Source of the DNA: Myxococcales bacterium
Lineage (GTDB): Bacteria > Myxococcota_A > Polyangia > Polyangiales > Polyangiaceae
DNA length: 64,000 nt
Direction: 5' to 3'
Assembly (NCBI GenBank): GCA_016712525.1
Contig: JADJQX010000001.1
Coordinates: 2,317,501 to 2,381,500 of the forward strand
Both the position numbers and the translations under genes were made by a program. This document shows, one piece after another, positions 35,202 through 44,553 of the stretch; position 1 is the first letter of the stretch; each line of letters opens with the position of its first letter. The notes beneath the pieces are model-generated. The model ran no database searches and was not told where the DNA came from. It saw only the letters and a program-made list of their open reading frames with translations.

Positions 35202-35244
35202 AAGCCCTTCGATTTCGCCCTCGAGCGCGAGCACCGGGCTTTTT
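35202..35244 (+). terminator. possible terminator after the plus-strand polysaccharide genes
   Basis: AGCCC (35202-35206) could pair with GGGCT (35236-35240) followed by TTTTT, with an inner CTCG/CGAG hairpin. The loop is long and the stem short, so support is weak. Confidence 0.35.
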
Positions 35245-35280
35245 CGGCGCGTCCCTCGTGGCTCGGCGCACCGCATTTGG

Positions 35281-35286
35281 TAGGCT
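35281..35286 (+). promoter_or_regulatory. -10-like hexamer TAGGCT before the M20 peptidase gene
   Basis: TAGGCT ends 7 bases before ATG 35294, supporting that start over an in-frame start at 35258. Confidence 0.4.
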
Positions 35287-35293
35287 CCGAGCC

Positions 35294-36463
<1,170 letters not shown>

Positions 36464-36469
36464 CGAGAG

Positions 36470-38911
36470 ATGGGGGCCACCCGCGGCGGGCTCCCGACAC
36501 CGGCCTCGCGTCGTGTGAGGTCTCTGTGGGGGAAGGTGGGTGTGGCATGGGCGATCGCGGCCTGTGCGCTGCTCGATTCGGGCTCCGCGGCCCGCGCCGA
36601 CGAGCCCGCGGCCTCTCCGGGCACGGCGAACGTCGCTCCGCCGCGGCTCGTACGTGGGGGGGAGGTGCCTTACCCCGAGGGCGCGCACGGTGACGTGGAG
36701 ATCGTGCTCGAGCTCGTCGTCGACAAAGACGGACGCGTGCAGGATGCACATTCCGTGGCCGGTGACGAGCCGTTCGCGAGCGCGGCCACGAGCGCCTCGC
36801 GCGACTTCGTCTTCGAGCCTGCGAAGCGCGGGGGCGCGCCGGTCGTCGCCAAGATCCGCATGAAGGTCGCCTTCGTCGAGGCGCACGAGCCGAGCGCGTC
36901 ACCCGCCGGCCCGGCGCCACCCACGAGCGCGCCGAGGGCCGCGAAGCCGACCCCGATCGAAGAGGTCGAGGTCCGCGGCGTGAAGCGTGAAGCCGGCAAG
37001 ACCACGCTCGGGCAGGCCGAGATCCGCGAGCTCCCCGGGGCCTTCGGCGACGCGTTCCGCGCGATCGAGATGCTCCCGGGGGTGGTGCCCATGGCGAGCG
37101 GGCTCCCGTTCTTCTTCGTGCGCGGGGCTCCTCCCGGGAACACGGGCTACTTCCTCGACGGCGTGCGCGTGCCGCTGCTCTACCACCTCGCGCTCGGCCC
37201 CGCCGTGATCCACCCGGGCCTCGTCGAGCACGTCGATTTCTACGCGGGGGCGCCCCCTGCGCGGTTCGGGCGCTTCGCGGGCGGGTTCGTGAGCGGCGAG
37301 GTCCGCGAGCCGGCGAAGCGGTTCCACGGTGAAGGCAACATCCGGCTCTTCGACACGGGGCTCTTGGCCGAGGCGCCCTTCGCGGGCGGGAAGGGCACGT
37401 TCCTCGGCGCCGGGCGCGTGAGCTACACGGCGCTGCTCTTCTCGGCGATCGTGCCCGAGGTCCGCCTCGACTACTGGGACTATCAAGGCCGCGTCGCGTA
37501 CGACCTCACGCCGCTTGATCGTGTGTCCATCTTCGCGTTCGGGAGCCACGACTTCTTGGGCGAGGTGAACGAGGACACGGGCCGCGTGAAGACCGTCTTC
37601 GCGACGCAGTTCCACAGGCTCGACACCCGCTACGACCGCAAAATCTCGGGTGGTCGTATGCGCCTCGCCGTCACGCTGGGCGTCGACGAGTCGAGCCTCG
37701 GCGACGAGGTCGTGTCCCGCGATCGTATGCTCGCGACGCGCTTCGAGCTCGAGAAGAAGCTCTCGGACGACGTACTCTTCCGCGCCGGCGCCGACGGCAC
37801 GTTCGATCGTTACGATCTGCTCGACGAGACGACCGGCTCGCGTGGCACGAGCGACTCGGTGCAGACGATCTACCCGCCGCGGAGCGATTTTGCCCTCGGA
37901 GCGCGCGCCGACGTCGTGTGGCGCGTCCACCCGCGGGTCGAGGTCGTGCCCGGCGCCAGGTTCGATCTCTTCGGCTCGGCGATCTCCGACGACGTGGTCG
38001 TCCTCGGTCCCCAGGCGGCGCGCACCACGGTGATCCCCGCCGTCGACCCTCGCCTCGCCGTGCGCACCAAGGTCTCCCCGAGCGTCACCCACGTCTCGAC
38101 GCTCGGCCTCCAACACCAGACGCCCTCGTTCGTCGTGCCCATCCCCGGCCTCCAGGTCGGGCGCCTCTCGGAGGGGCTCCAGTCGGCCGTGCACGCGAGC
38201 CAGGGCGTCGAGGTCGCGCTCCCGTGGAAGCTCTCCTTGGCCCCGACGGTGTTCGTCGCGAATTCGTTCGGCCTCACCGACGCCGTGTCGACGTGCGGGA
38301 CCGATTTCGACGTGGACGACCCTCGCTGCGTGAGGCGCGTGAGCGGGCAGACGTACGGCCTCGAGCTCTCCCTGCGGCGGGCCTTCGGTGAGCGTTTCAC
38401 GGGGTTCTTCTCGTACACGCTCGCGCGCTCGACGCGCCTCACGCGGCCGCTCGGCTTCCGTCAGCGCGGAGGCGTGAGCTCGCTCGGGCAGCTCGGTTCG
38501 ACCTTGCGCATCGCCGGCGAGTTCGATCGCACGCACGTCATGAACCTCGCGGCGTCGTACCTGCTCGGCGCGGGCTGGCGCGTGGGCGCGCGGTTCTACT
38601 TCTACACGGGGCGCCCATATTCCGAGGAGATACGCGGGGTTCCGATACCTCCCTACAACGGCTACCGGTACCCCGATTTCCACCGCTTCGACTTTCGCGT
38701 CGAGAAACGGTGGACGTTCGGCCAAACCGGCTACGTGGCCTTCGTGGCCGAGTGGCTGAACGCGACGCTCCGAAAGGAGGCCTTCTCGCTCGAGTGTGCG
38801 TCGTTCGGTGACAGCCCCGATCTCACGACGTCGCTCCCCGGCTCGCGCTGCAAGCCCCAAGAGGTGGGCCCGATCACGATCCCGAGCTTGGGCGTCGAGG
38901 GGGGCTTCTGA
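36470..38911 (+). CDS. TonB-dependent outer-membrane receptor with N-terminal TonB-C-like domain
   Basis: An 813-residue protein: signal peptide (about 20-45, cleavage near ARA), a TonB C-terminal-type domain (about 65-140; EVPYPEGAHGDVEIVLELVVDKDG, FVFEPAKRGGAPV), a Pro/Ala linker, a plug domain (about 165-290; IEEVEVRGVKRE, ELPGAFGDAFRAIEMLPGV, FFFVRGAPPGNTGYFLDGV), and a 22-strand-type barrel ending in GVEGGF with a terminal aromatic. A TonB-C domain on the receptor itself is a layout seen in myxobacteria. The substrate is unknown. It begins 6 bases after the M20 stop and abuts the converging gene with no intergenic base. Confidence 0.88.
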   Translation: MGATRGGLPTPASRRVRSLWGKVGVAWAIAACALLDSGSAARADEPAASPGTANVAPPRLVRGGEVPYPEGAHGDVEIVLELVVDKDGRVQDAHSVAGDEPFASAATSASRDFVFEPAKRGGAPVVAKIRMKVAFVEAHEPSASPAGPAPPTSAPRAAKPTPIEEVEVRGVKREAGKTTLGQAEIRELPGAFGDAFRAIEMLPGVVPMASGLPFFFVRGAPPGNTGYFLDGVRVPLLYHLALGPAVIHPGLVEHVDFYAGAPPARFGRFAGGFVSGEVREPAKRFHGEGNIRLFDTGLLAEAPFAGGKGTFLGAGRVSYTALLFSAIVPEVRLDYWDYQGRVAYDLTPLDRVSIFAFGSHDFLGEVNEDTGRVKTVFATQFHRLDTRYDRKISGGRMRLAVTLGVDESSLGDEVVSRDRMLATRFELEKKLSDDVLFRAGADGTFDRYDLLDETTGSRGTSDSVQTIYPPRSDFALGARADVVWRVHPRVEVVPGARFDLFGSAISDDVVVLGPQAARTTVIPAVDPRLAVRTKVSPSVTHVSTLGLQHQTPSFVVPIPGLQVGRLSEGLQSAVHASQGVEVALPWKLSLAPTVFVANSFGLTDAVSTCGTDFDVDDPRCVRRVSGQTYGLELSLRRAFGERFTGFFSYTLARSTRLTRPLGFRQRGGVSSLGQLGSTLRIAGEFDRTHVMNLAASYLLGAGWRVGARFYFYTGRPYSEEIRGVPIPPYNGYRYPDFHRFDFRVEKRWTFGQTGYVAFVAEWLNATLRKEAFSLECASFGDSPDLTTSLPGSRCKPQEVGPITIPSLGVEGGF

Positions 38912-39550
38912 CTACTTGTCGCCGAGGGGGCGGAGGCGCGTGACCTGCTTCTCGCGGCCTGCGGCGAGCGCTTCGAGCAGATCCGCCAGGCCTCGCTGGT
39001 CGGCGACGTCGGGGAGGCGCTCGTACTGACCGTCCCACAGCTCGAGCAAGACCCCGCGGTCGTCGAGCACCAGGCGATCGATCTGAGGCCAGGCCCAGCG
39101 CTTGAGGCGTGGCAAGCCGAACATGAGCACCTCGCGGGTCTCGATGCCCTCGTTCGTGACCACGACGCCGCGCATCCACGAGCGCGCCACGGTGCCGAGC
39201 GCAGAGACGAGGATGAGCATCGAGAGCGGCTGCGCGCCGAGCGGGCGGTTGCGGTCGCCCTCGACGATCCACACCCAGAGGCGGCTGTTGGAGCTCCCGT
39301 TGTAGGCCGCGACCACGATGGCCGCGACGACGAGCGCGAACGCGAGGTAGGCGAGCGAGGGCGCGCGCGCCTTGAACGGCGCGATGAAGGCACGCCGGAC
39401 GGGCTTGTCGGGCGCGTAGGCCATGTCGAACCGCGCGACCGTGCCGTTCACCTCGGTGATCGAAGGTCTGTCGTCCTCGATGACGTCGGCGAGGTCGGGG
39501 AGATCACGCGGGGGAGGTTCTGGCGAGGCTTTTTCGCTCACGAGCTGCAT
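38912..39550 (-). CDS. hypothetical two-helix membrane protein with PH-like domain
   Basis: A 212-residue protein. An acidic/Pro-rich N-terminus (DLADVIEDDRPS) leads to a hydrophobic helix (about 77-95, LAYLAFALVVAAIVVAA), another (about 112-126), then a beta-rich C-terminal part (RGVVVTNEGIETREVLMFGLPRLKRWAWPQIDRLVLDDRGVL) resembling bacterial PH-like or YdbT-type membrane-associated domains. No catalytic motif is visible. Its stop adjoins the stop of the TonB receptor with no gap between the convergent genes. Confidence 0.65.
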   Translation of the reverse strand: MQLVSEKASPEPPPRDLPDLADVIEDDRPSITEVNGTVARFDMAYAPDKPVRRAFIAPFKARAPSLAYLAFALVVAAIVVAAYNGSSNSRLWVWIVEGDRNRPLGAQPLSMLILVSALGTVARSWMRGVVVTNEGIETREVLMFGLPRLKRWAWPQIDRLVLDDRGVLLELWDGQYERLPDVADQRGLADLLEALAAGREKQVTRLRPLGDK

Positions 39551-39639
39551 CCAGGGGGGAACACGACGATAGCGCCCGGGCTTGGGTCGAGCGAGAAGGT
39601 ACCGCGGAGGCGGAAAAATCCAGGGTTTCGCGCGACTCG

Positions 39640-40959
39640 TCAGGCGCCGTGGTCTTTGCGGTCGTGCTCTCTCCGGTGCTCTCGGACGCCGGCGATCTCG
39701 CTCTTCGTGGGGTTGATGACGAAGAGGCCGTGATCGGCGTCGATCATGGCGATGTCGCCGTCGGACGCCCAGCGGAAGAGCCCCTTCACGCCGACCACCG
39801 CGGGCACGTCGAGCAGCGTGAGGAGCGCCTTCGTGCGTGGGCCGAACGCGCGCTCCGAGAGGGCCACGCCCGCGGGCTGCGTGCGCGCCGAGACGAGCAG
39901 GTCGAACACGGTGAGCGCGTCGCCGACGAGGATCGCCTTCGACGGCAGCTCGGCGCGTTTGTCCGACACGGCGAGCATGGTGACCGCGTCGCACAGGTCC
40001 TCGACGTCCTTGGCGCGCTCCTCGAGGAAGGCGTCCCGCGTGAAGCTCGCGGCCGTGCGCGTCACCTCGCGGGCGACACGCGCGAGGGCCTGGGGAATGC
40101 CGCCGTCCTCGGCCACGAGCTCGAGCGAGCGCTCGCGGAACCGCATGTCTCCGAGGATGTCGAGGTAGGTGGAGAGGAAGCGCGCGCCGTCGCCGAGCCC
40201 CGTGACCCTCGCTTTGTCGGCGAGGGCCGTGATGGCCTTCTCGGCCACGTCGAACGAGGCGCGCAGGCGCCGCTGCTCGAGCTTCGACTCGCTCTTGTCG
40301 AGGGCGCGCTCCGAGGGCCGCGCCGCGGGGCGACGGAGGGCCGCGACCGCACCGAGCGCCTTGCCACGGACGAACGGGAGCCCGGCCAAGGTGACCTTGC
40401 GCGTGCCTCCGCCCGCCTTGCGATCGTGGCGCTCACGGCGCACATCGAGGAGCTCGGCCTGCGAGATCCCCGCCGCGAGGAGGCCCCCCATGAGCGACAG
40501 CTCGGCGATGTCGTGCTCGGTGAACGCGCCCGATCGTCGCTGGAGCACGAGCGCGCCGAGCGGCCCCCGCCGGCCTCGCACGGGCACCGCGACGAACACC
40601 GGGAAGCGCTCTTCGCCGAGCCCGTCGACATGCTTGTAGGATGCATGCGTGTGCGCCACGTCGGCCGAGATGGGCCGCATGTACTCGACGGCGCGCCCGG
40701 TGATGCCCTCGCCGACGGAGAGCCGCACCTGCCCGATGGCGCGCTCGAAGCCCACGTTTCCGCGCATGACGAGCTCGGCCCCCTCGCCCTCGAGCACGTA
40801 GAGCGAGCACACGTCGGCCCCGAAGATCTTCGCGATGCGCTGGGGGCCCTCGTCGAGCAGCGTGCCGAGGGGCATGGGGCGCGCGGCGAACGCGACGAAA
40901 TCGAGCACGCCGTCGAGCCTCGCGTCTCCGCGGGCGTGGACCTTTTCGGTTTTTGCCAT
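39640..40959 (-). CDS. GAF plus Enzyme-I-like (PtsP-type) protein lacking the phospho-histidine
   Basis: A 439-residue cytoplasmic protein. Residues 1-165 are a GAF domain (RIAKIFGADVCSLYVLEGEGAELVMRG, LSVGEGITGRAVEYMRPI). Residues about 190-340 match the PEP-utiliser N-terminal domain of PtsP/Enzyme I (VRGKALGAVAAL, TYLDILGDMRFRERSLELV, DAFLEERAKDVEDLCDAV). Residues about 345-425 match the swivelling domain (KAILVGDALTVFDLL, LLDVPAVVG, VINPTKSEI). The segment that normally reads GGxTSH is AFGPRTKA, with Arg in the His position, and the PEP-binding TIM barrel is absent. It cannot be a phosphotransferase and may act as a ligand-sensing adaptor. Confidence 0.8.
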   Translation of the reverse strand: MAKTEKVHARGDARLDGVLDFVAFAARPMPLGTLLDEGPQRIAKIFGADVCSLYVLEGEGAELVMRGNVGFERAIGQVRLSVGEGITGRAVEYMRPISADVAHTHASYKHVDGLGEERFPVFVAVPVRGRRGPLGALVLQRRSGAFTEHDIAELSLMGGLLAAGISQAELLDVRRERHDRKAGGGTRKVTLAGLPFVRGKALGAVAALRRPAARPSERALDKSESKLEQRRLRASFDVAEKAITALADKARVTGLGDGARFLSTYLDILGDMRFRERSLELVAEDGGIPQALARVAREVTRTAASFTRDAFLEERAKDVEDLCDAVTMLAVSDKRAELPSKAILVGDALTVFDLLVSARTQPAGVALSERAFGPRTKALLTLLDVPAVVGVKGLFRWASDGDIAMIDADHGLFVINPTKSEIAGVREHRREHDRKDHGA

Positions 40960-41100
40960 GGTGCGTCAATCTTCGCCCCGAGGGCGAGCGGCGTAAACTC
41001 CTAGCCGTGGTCGCGCCGCGAGGAAAGGGGCTTCGCGAAGGCCTTGCGCGGGGAGGAAAGCCGCTTCCAGCAGGCGATTTTCCCCGGTATACCGCGGCAC

Positions 41101-41523
41101 ATGTACGACTTTCCCTCGAACGAGTGGGCCCAGGCCTACAAAGACGCCATCAACGCGAACCCCGAGTACAAGGTTCACGGCAAAGACTGGACGCACGGCG
41201 TCGTGGCGTTCGTGGTGAAGGCCGATCCGGCCCTGCATATCGACCACGACACGGCGCTCTGGCTCGACGTGCACGGCGGCGAGTGCCGCGAGGTGAAGCT
41301 CATGACCGCGGAAGAGGCCCAGGCCGCCGCGTTCGTGATCGTGGCGCCCTACGCCATGTGGAAGACGATCATCAAGCGCGAGATCGATCCCATCAAGGCG
41401 ATGATGCAGAACAAGGTCAAGCTCACGAAGGGCCACATGCCCACGATCGTGCGCTACGTGAACTCGTCGCGTCAGCTCGTCGAGTCGACCTCGCGCGTAC
41501 CCACCAAGTTCCGCGACGAGTAA
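41101..41523 (+). CDS. SCP-2 sterol-transfer family protein
   Basis: A 140-residue cytoplasmic protein with the SCP-2-like layout: an N-terminal helix (SNEWAQAYKDAINANPEYKV), a beta-sheet (HGVVAFVVKADPALHIDHDTALWLDVHGGECREVKL), and C-terminal helices (KREIDPIKAMMQNKVKLTKGHM) followed by a short polar tail. The family binds hydrophobic ligands such as fatty acyl-CoA, sterols or lipids. The ATG follows TATACC by 7 bases; an in-frame ATG at 41044 is less likely. The next genes are a response regulator and an acyl-CoA dehydrogenase. Confidence 0.78.
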   Translation: MYDFPSNEWAQAYKDAINANPEYKVHGKDWTHGVVAFVVKADPALHIDHDTALWLDVHGGECREVKLMTAEEAQAAAFVIVAPYAMWKTIIKREIDPIKAMMQNKVKLTKGHMPTIVRYVNSSRQLVESTSRVPTKFRDE

Positions 41524-41619
41524 AGCGCCGAGCGTCCGGTCGCGCGCGGGATGCCAAACGGCGCGCTCGCGTGCGACCGACCTTGACCTTCGAGCGAAAG
41601 AAAACCGAAGATACGCACC

Positions 41620-42399
41620 ATGCCAACGTCGAATCCTCTCGTGCTCATCGCGGACGACGAGCCGTCCATGCTCGAGCTGGTCGCGCGCCACCTCACGACC
41701 ATGCGCGAACCGAAGCTCGAGGTGATCCAAGCCCGCGACGGCGAAGAGGCCTGGAAGCTCGCCCGCGAGCACCTGCCCGACCTCGTCGTGCTCGACGTCA
41801 TGATGCCGGGCATGAGCGGCTGGGAGGTGTGCCGAAAGATCCGCGAGGACATCGCGCTCGCGCACACCGGGGTCGTCATGCTGACCGGCATCGGCGAGAA
41901 CCTGAACCAGCTCACGAGCCCGCTCTACGGAGCCGACGCGTACGTCGACAAGCCGTTCGAGTTCGAGGAGCTCGACGAGAAGGTCCGCGAGACGCTCTCG
42001 GCGCGCGCGTCGCAGCGCGAGGGGATTTCCCGTCCGTCGCTGAACGGCACCTCGGGGGGCGCCAAGCCCGCACCGACCGAGGACGAAGAGGCTCCGGCTC
42101 CGAGGAAGAAGGCCGCACCAGCCAAGCCCAAGGCCGCGCCGAAGAAGGCCGCGCCGAAGAAGGCCGCGCCGAAGAAGGCCGCGCCGAAGAAGGCCGCGCC
42201 GAAGAAGGCCGCGCCGAAGAAGGCCGCGCCGAAGAAGGCCGCGCCGAAGAAGGCCGCGCCGAAGAAGGCCGGGCCGAAGAAGGCCGCGCCGAAGAAAGCC
42301 GCGCCGAAGAAAGCCGCGCCGAAGAAAGCCGCGCCGAAGAAAGCCGCGCCGAAGAAGGCTGCGCCGAAGAAGGCCGCGCCCGCCAAGAAGAAGAAGTAG
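41620..42399 (+). CDS. CheY-like response regulator with histone-H1-like Lys/Ala/Pro tail
   Basis: A 259-residue protein. Residues 1-125 are a complete receiver domain: acidic pocket Asp12/Asp13, phospho-acceptor Asp59 in LVVLDVMMPGMSGWE, Thr89 in VVMLTGIGE and Lys111 in VDKPFE. After a short acidic linker (about 130-155), the last 100 residues are Lys/Ala/Pro only: sixteen tandem A-A-P-K-K units (one is AGPKK) closing AKKKK. Such tails resemble histone H1 and bacterial H1-like or AlgP-type proteins and should bind DNA or RNA non-specifically. No sensor kinase gene is adjacent. A strong terminator follows. Confidence 0.9.
   Translation: MPTSNPLVLIADDEPSMLELVARHLTTMREPKLEVIQARDGEEAWKLAREHLPDLVVLDVMMPGMSGWEVCRKIREDIALAHTGVVMLTGIGENLNQLTSPLYGADAYVDKPFEFEELDEKVRETLSARASQREGISRPSLNGTSGGAKPAPTEDEEAPAPRKKAAPAKPKAAPKKAAPKKAAPKKAAPKKAAPKKAAPKKAAPKKAAPKKAAPKKAGPKKAAPKKAAPKKAAPKKAAPKKAAPKKAAPKKAAPAKKKK
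42133..42372 (+). repeat. sixteen in-frame 15-bp tandem repeats inside the response-regulator gene
   Basis: Sixteen units of GCCGCGCCGAAGAAG run without interruption. Unit 10 has GGG for GCG (Ala to Gly), several late units use AAA for one Lys codon, and unit 16 begins GCT. Near-perfect DNA identity suggests recent expansion by slippage or recombination, so copy number probably differs between strains. Confidence 0.95.
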
Positions 42400-42425
42400 C
42401 TCGTCCCCACGAACGAGCCACGAGA

Positions 42426-42456
42426 GCCCCGCGCGCTTCGGCCCGCGGGGCTTTTT
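42426..42456 (+). terminator. rho-independent terminator after the response-regulator gene
   Basis: GCCCCGCG (42426-42433) pairs perfectly with CGCGGGGC (42444-42451) around a 10-base loop, followed by TTTTT. It begins 27 bases after the stop codon. Confidence 0.85.
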
Positions 42457-42486
42457 CGTGGGGCCAGGGTCTTGCGTAGGGAAAAG

Positions 42487-42500
42487 TTTCGTGTACGAAA
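42487..42500. promoter_or_regulatory. small inverted repeat upstream of the acyl-CoA dehydrogenase (possible operator)
   Basis: TTTCGT (42487-42492) and ACGAAA (42495-42500) are perfect inverted arms with a 2-base gap, 49 bases before the start codon. It could be an operator for a fatty-acid-responsive regulator; no cognate regulator is adjacent. Confidence 0.35.
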
Positions 42501-42548
42501 GATGTCCGGGGTGCGACCCTCGCGCCCACCCGAAGGAGTCTTTGAGCC

Positions 42549-43721
42549 ATGTCCCTCTCCCCGTTCCGCGAAGAGCACGACCAGTTCCGCAAGACCGTCC
42601 GCACGTTCGCCCAGAAGGAGCTCGCCCCCTTCGTCGACGAGTGGGAAAAGAGCGAGTGCTTCCCGAACGAGGTCTTCAAGCGCGCCGGTGAGCTCGGGCT
42701 CTTCTCGGCGCACTACAAAGAGGAGCAGGGCGGCCTCGGCGGTGATTACTGGTTCAGCATCGCCAAGGGCGAAGAGCTGCCGCACTGCAACTCGGCCGGC
42801 GTGTCGATGGGCCTCCTCGTCCAGGGCGACATGGCCACGCCCGTCATCGGCGATCTCGGCACGAAAGAGCAGATCGAAGAGTTCTTGAAGCCGGCGCTGC
42901 GCGGCGAAAAGATCGCGGCGCTCGGCGTGACCGAGCCCAACGCCGGCAGCGACGTGGCCGGCATCCAGACGTGGGCCCGCAAAGACGGCGACGACTACGT
43001 CATCAACGGCGCGAAGACCTACATCACGAACGGCACCCGCGCCGACTTCGTGACGCTCCTCGCGAAGACCTCACCGGAGCAGGGCGCGCACGGCTGCAGC
43101 TTCTTCCTCGTGCCCACGAGCACGAAGGGCTTCATCGTGTCGAAGAAGCTGAAGAAGGTCGGAAACCACGCGAGCGACACCGCCGAGCTCGCGTTCGACG
43201 AGATGCGCATCCCGAAGCGCTACCTGCTCGGCGAAGAGAACATGGGGTTCATGTACCTCATGCAAAACTTCCAGACCGAGCGCCTCATCGCGGCGACGAG
43301 CTGCTGCGGCGGCATGCAGATCGCCCTCGACGACGCCGTGGCCTACGGCCGCGATCGCAAGGCGTTCGGCAAGCCGATCATCAAGCGCGAGTACTGGCAG
43401 CACAAGTTCGTCGACCTCTACACGAAGCTCGAGGCCGGCCGCGCGCTCTCGTACAAGGCGGCCGAGTCGTACAACCACGACAAACACGTGACCGGCGGCC
43501 AGGTGAGTATGGAGACCGTGAAGCTCATCAGCATGGCGAAGGTCTTCGTGGGCGAAATCTCGAGCGAGATCATCGACCAGTGCATGCAGTTCCACGGCGG
43601 CGCCGGGTACATGGAAGAGTACAAGATCGCGCGCGCGTTCCGCGATCAGCGCCTCCTCCGCATCGGTGGCGGCACCACCGAGACCATGCGTTACTACCTC
43701 GCGAAGCTCATGGGGCTCTGA
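42549..43721 (+). CDS. acyl-CoA dehydrogenase
   Basis: A 390-residue FAD enzyme of normal family length that makes the alpha,beta double bond in acyl-CoA, passing electrons to an electron-transfer flavoprotein. Motifs: GVTEPNAGSDVAGIQTWA (flavin/substrate binding), YVINGAKTYITNGTRADF, FLVPTSTKGF, and QFHGGAGYMEEYKIARAFRD near the C-terminus. The medium-chain catalytic Glu near the C-terminus is replaced (IGGGTTETMRYY), so the base is more likely the Glu of NFQTERLIA, as in isovaleryl/long-chain types. AAGGAG lies 11 bases before ATG. The chain-length specificity is unknown. Confidence 0.95.
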   Translation: MSLSPFREEHDQFRKTVRTFAQKELAPFVDEWEKSECFPNEVFKRAGELGLFSAHYKEEQGGLGGDYWFSIAKGEELPHCNSAGVSMGLLVQGDMATPVIGDLGTKEQIEEFLKPALRGEKIAALGVTEPNAGSDVAGIQTWARKDGDDYVINGAKTYITNGTRADFVTLLAKTSPEQGAHGCSFFLVPTSTKGFIVSKKLKKVGNHASDTAELAFDEMRIPKRYLLGEENMGFMYLMQNFQTERLIAATSCCGGMQIALDDAVAYGRDRKAFGKPIIKREYWQHKFVDLYTKLEAGRALSYKAAESYNHDKHVTGGQVSMETVKLISMAKVFVGEISSEIIDQCMQFHGGAGYMEEYKIARAFRDQRLLRIGGGTTETMRYYLAKLMGL

Positions 43722-43847
43722 GCCCCGCGCGTCGACGCGCTCCCTTTCACGAGCACCCCTTCGCCCGCCCTCCGCGCTCCGGATCGGCGGGCGAAGCCGT
43801 GATCTGCGCATGAGATGGAGCCTTTGGCCCTGGCGACGGAGCCGCGC

Positions 43848-43853
43848 TACGCT
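43848..43853 (+). promoter_or_regulatory. -10-like hexamer TACGCT before the DUF1361 gene
   Basis: TACGCT ends 6 bases before ATG 43860. TTGGCC (43824-43829), 18 bases further upstream, is a partial -35. It supports ATG 43860 over ATG 43815. Confidence 0.45.
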
Positions 43854-43859
43854 CTTGGA

Positions 43860-44552
43860 ATGCCGAGTCGGAACGCGCTCGCGGTGCTCGATAGGCCGCT
43901 CTCTACCCTGCCGAGGTTCGTCCTCTTGAGCGCGTTCGGCCTCGGGCTCGTCGTGGCCAGGGTGGCCTCCACGCACTCGCCCGCGTACTCCTTCCTCGCG
44001 TGGAACCTCTTCCTCGCGTGGATCCCGTACACGCTCTCGCGGGTGCTCGTGTGGGTGCGCGCGAAGAATATGCATTCTGCATGGGTCGGCGCCGTGGGGC
44101 TCGCGTGGCTGCTCTTCTTGCCGAACGCGCCGTACCTCGTGACCGACGTGATGCACCTGCGCACGGCCCACGGCGCGCCGCTCTGGTTCGACGCCGTCAT
44201 GCTCATGACGTTCGGGTGGACGGGCCTCGCGCTCGGCATCGAGTCGCTCGCGATCGTCGCGAAGCTGGTCGCCGCGAAGGCCGGCGTGGCGATCGCGCGC
44301 ACCTTCGTCGTAGTCGTCGCGCTCCTGTCGGGGTACGGCATCTACCTCGGACGCTTCGTCCGGCTGAACTCGTGGGACGTGGCGCGCCACCCGGGGTGGT
44401 TCTTGCGTGAGGCCGCCGAGCCCCTCGTGCACCCGCTCGACACGATGCGCGCCTGGAACGTGACCCTCGTCGTGGCGGGCCTCTTCGTGCTCGGCTACGC
44501 GACGATGCGGCGACCCGCGGCCGAGCCCGCGCCGACCGACCCTCCCGGGTGA
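43860..44552 (+). CDS. DUF1361 family membrane protein
   Basis: A 230-residue polytopic protein with about 7 helices and the DUF1361 signatures FLAWNLFLAWIPYTLSRVLVW, LLFLPNAPYLVTDVMHL and LWFDAVMLMTFGWTGLALG, then YLGRFVRLNSWDV. Family members are widespread but uncharacterised; the conserved Asn-Ala-Pro-Tyr and Trp-Phe-Asp motifs face the membrane interface. The start is decided by the TACGCT box and loss of the leader-like MEPLALATEPRYALG segment. Confidence 0.85.
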   Translation: MPSRNALAVLDRPLSTLPRFVLLSAFGLGLVVARVASTHSPAYSFLAWNLFLAWIPYTLSRVLVWVRAKNMHSAWVGAVGLAWLLFLPNAPYLVTDVMHLRTAHGAPLWFDAVMLMTFGWTGLALGIESLAIVAKLVAAKAGVAIARTFVVVVALLSGYGIYLGRFVRLNSWDVARHPGWFLREAAEPLVHPLDTMRAWNVTLVVAGLFVLGYATMRRPAAEPAPTDPPG

Positions 44553-44553
44553 C

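Noticed and set aside
42133..42372. Possible CRISPR-like array
   Set aside because: The 15-bp units are directly adjacent with no spacers, in frame, and encode the AAPKK tail.
41925..42785. A minus-strand frame with long AAFFGA repeats opposite the response-regulator tail
   Set aside because: It is the antisense reading of the 15-bp repeat array and crosses the terminator and the acyl-CoA dehydrogenase start; no family resemblance.
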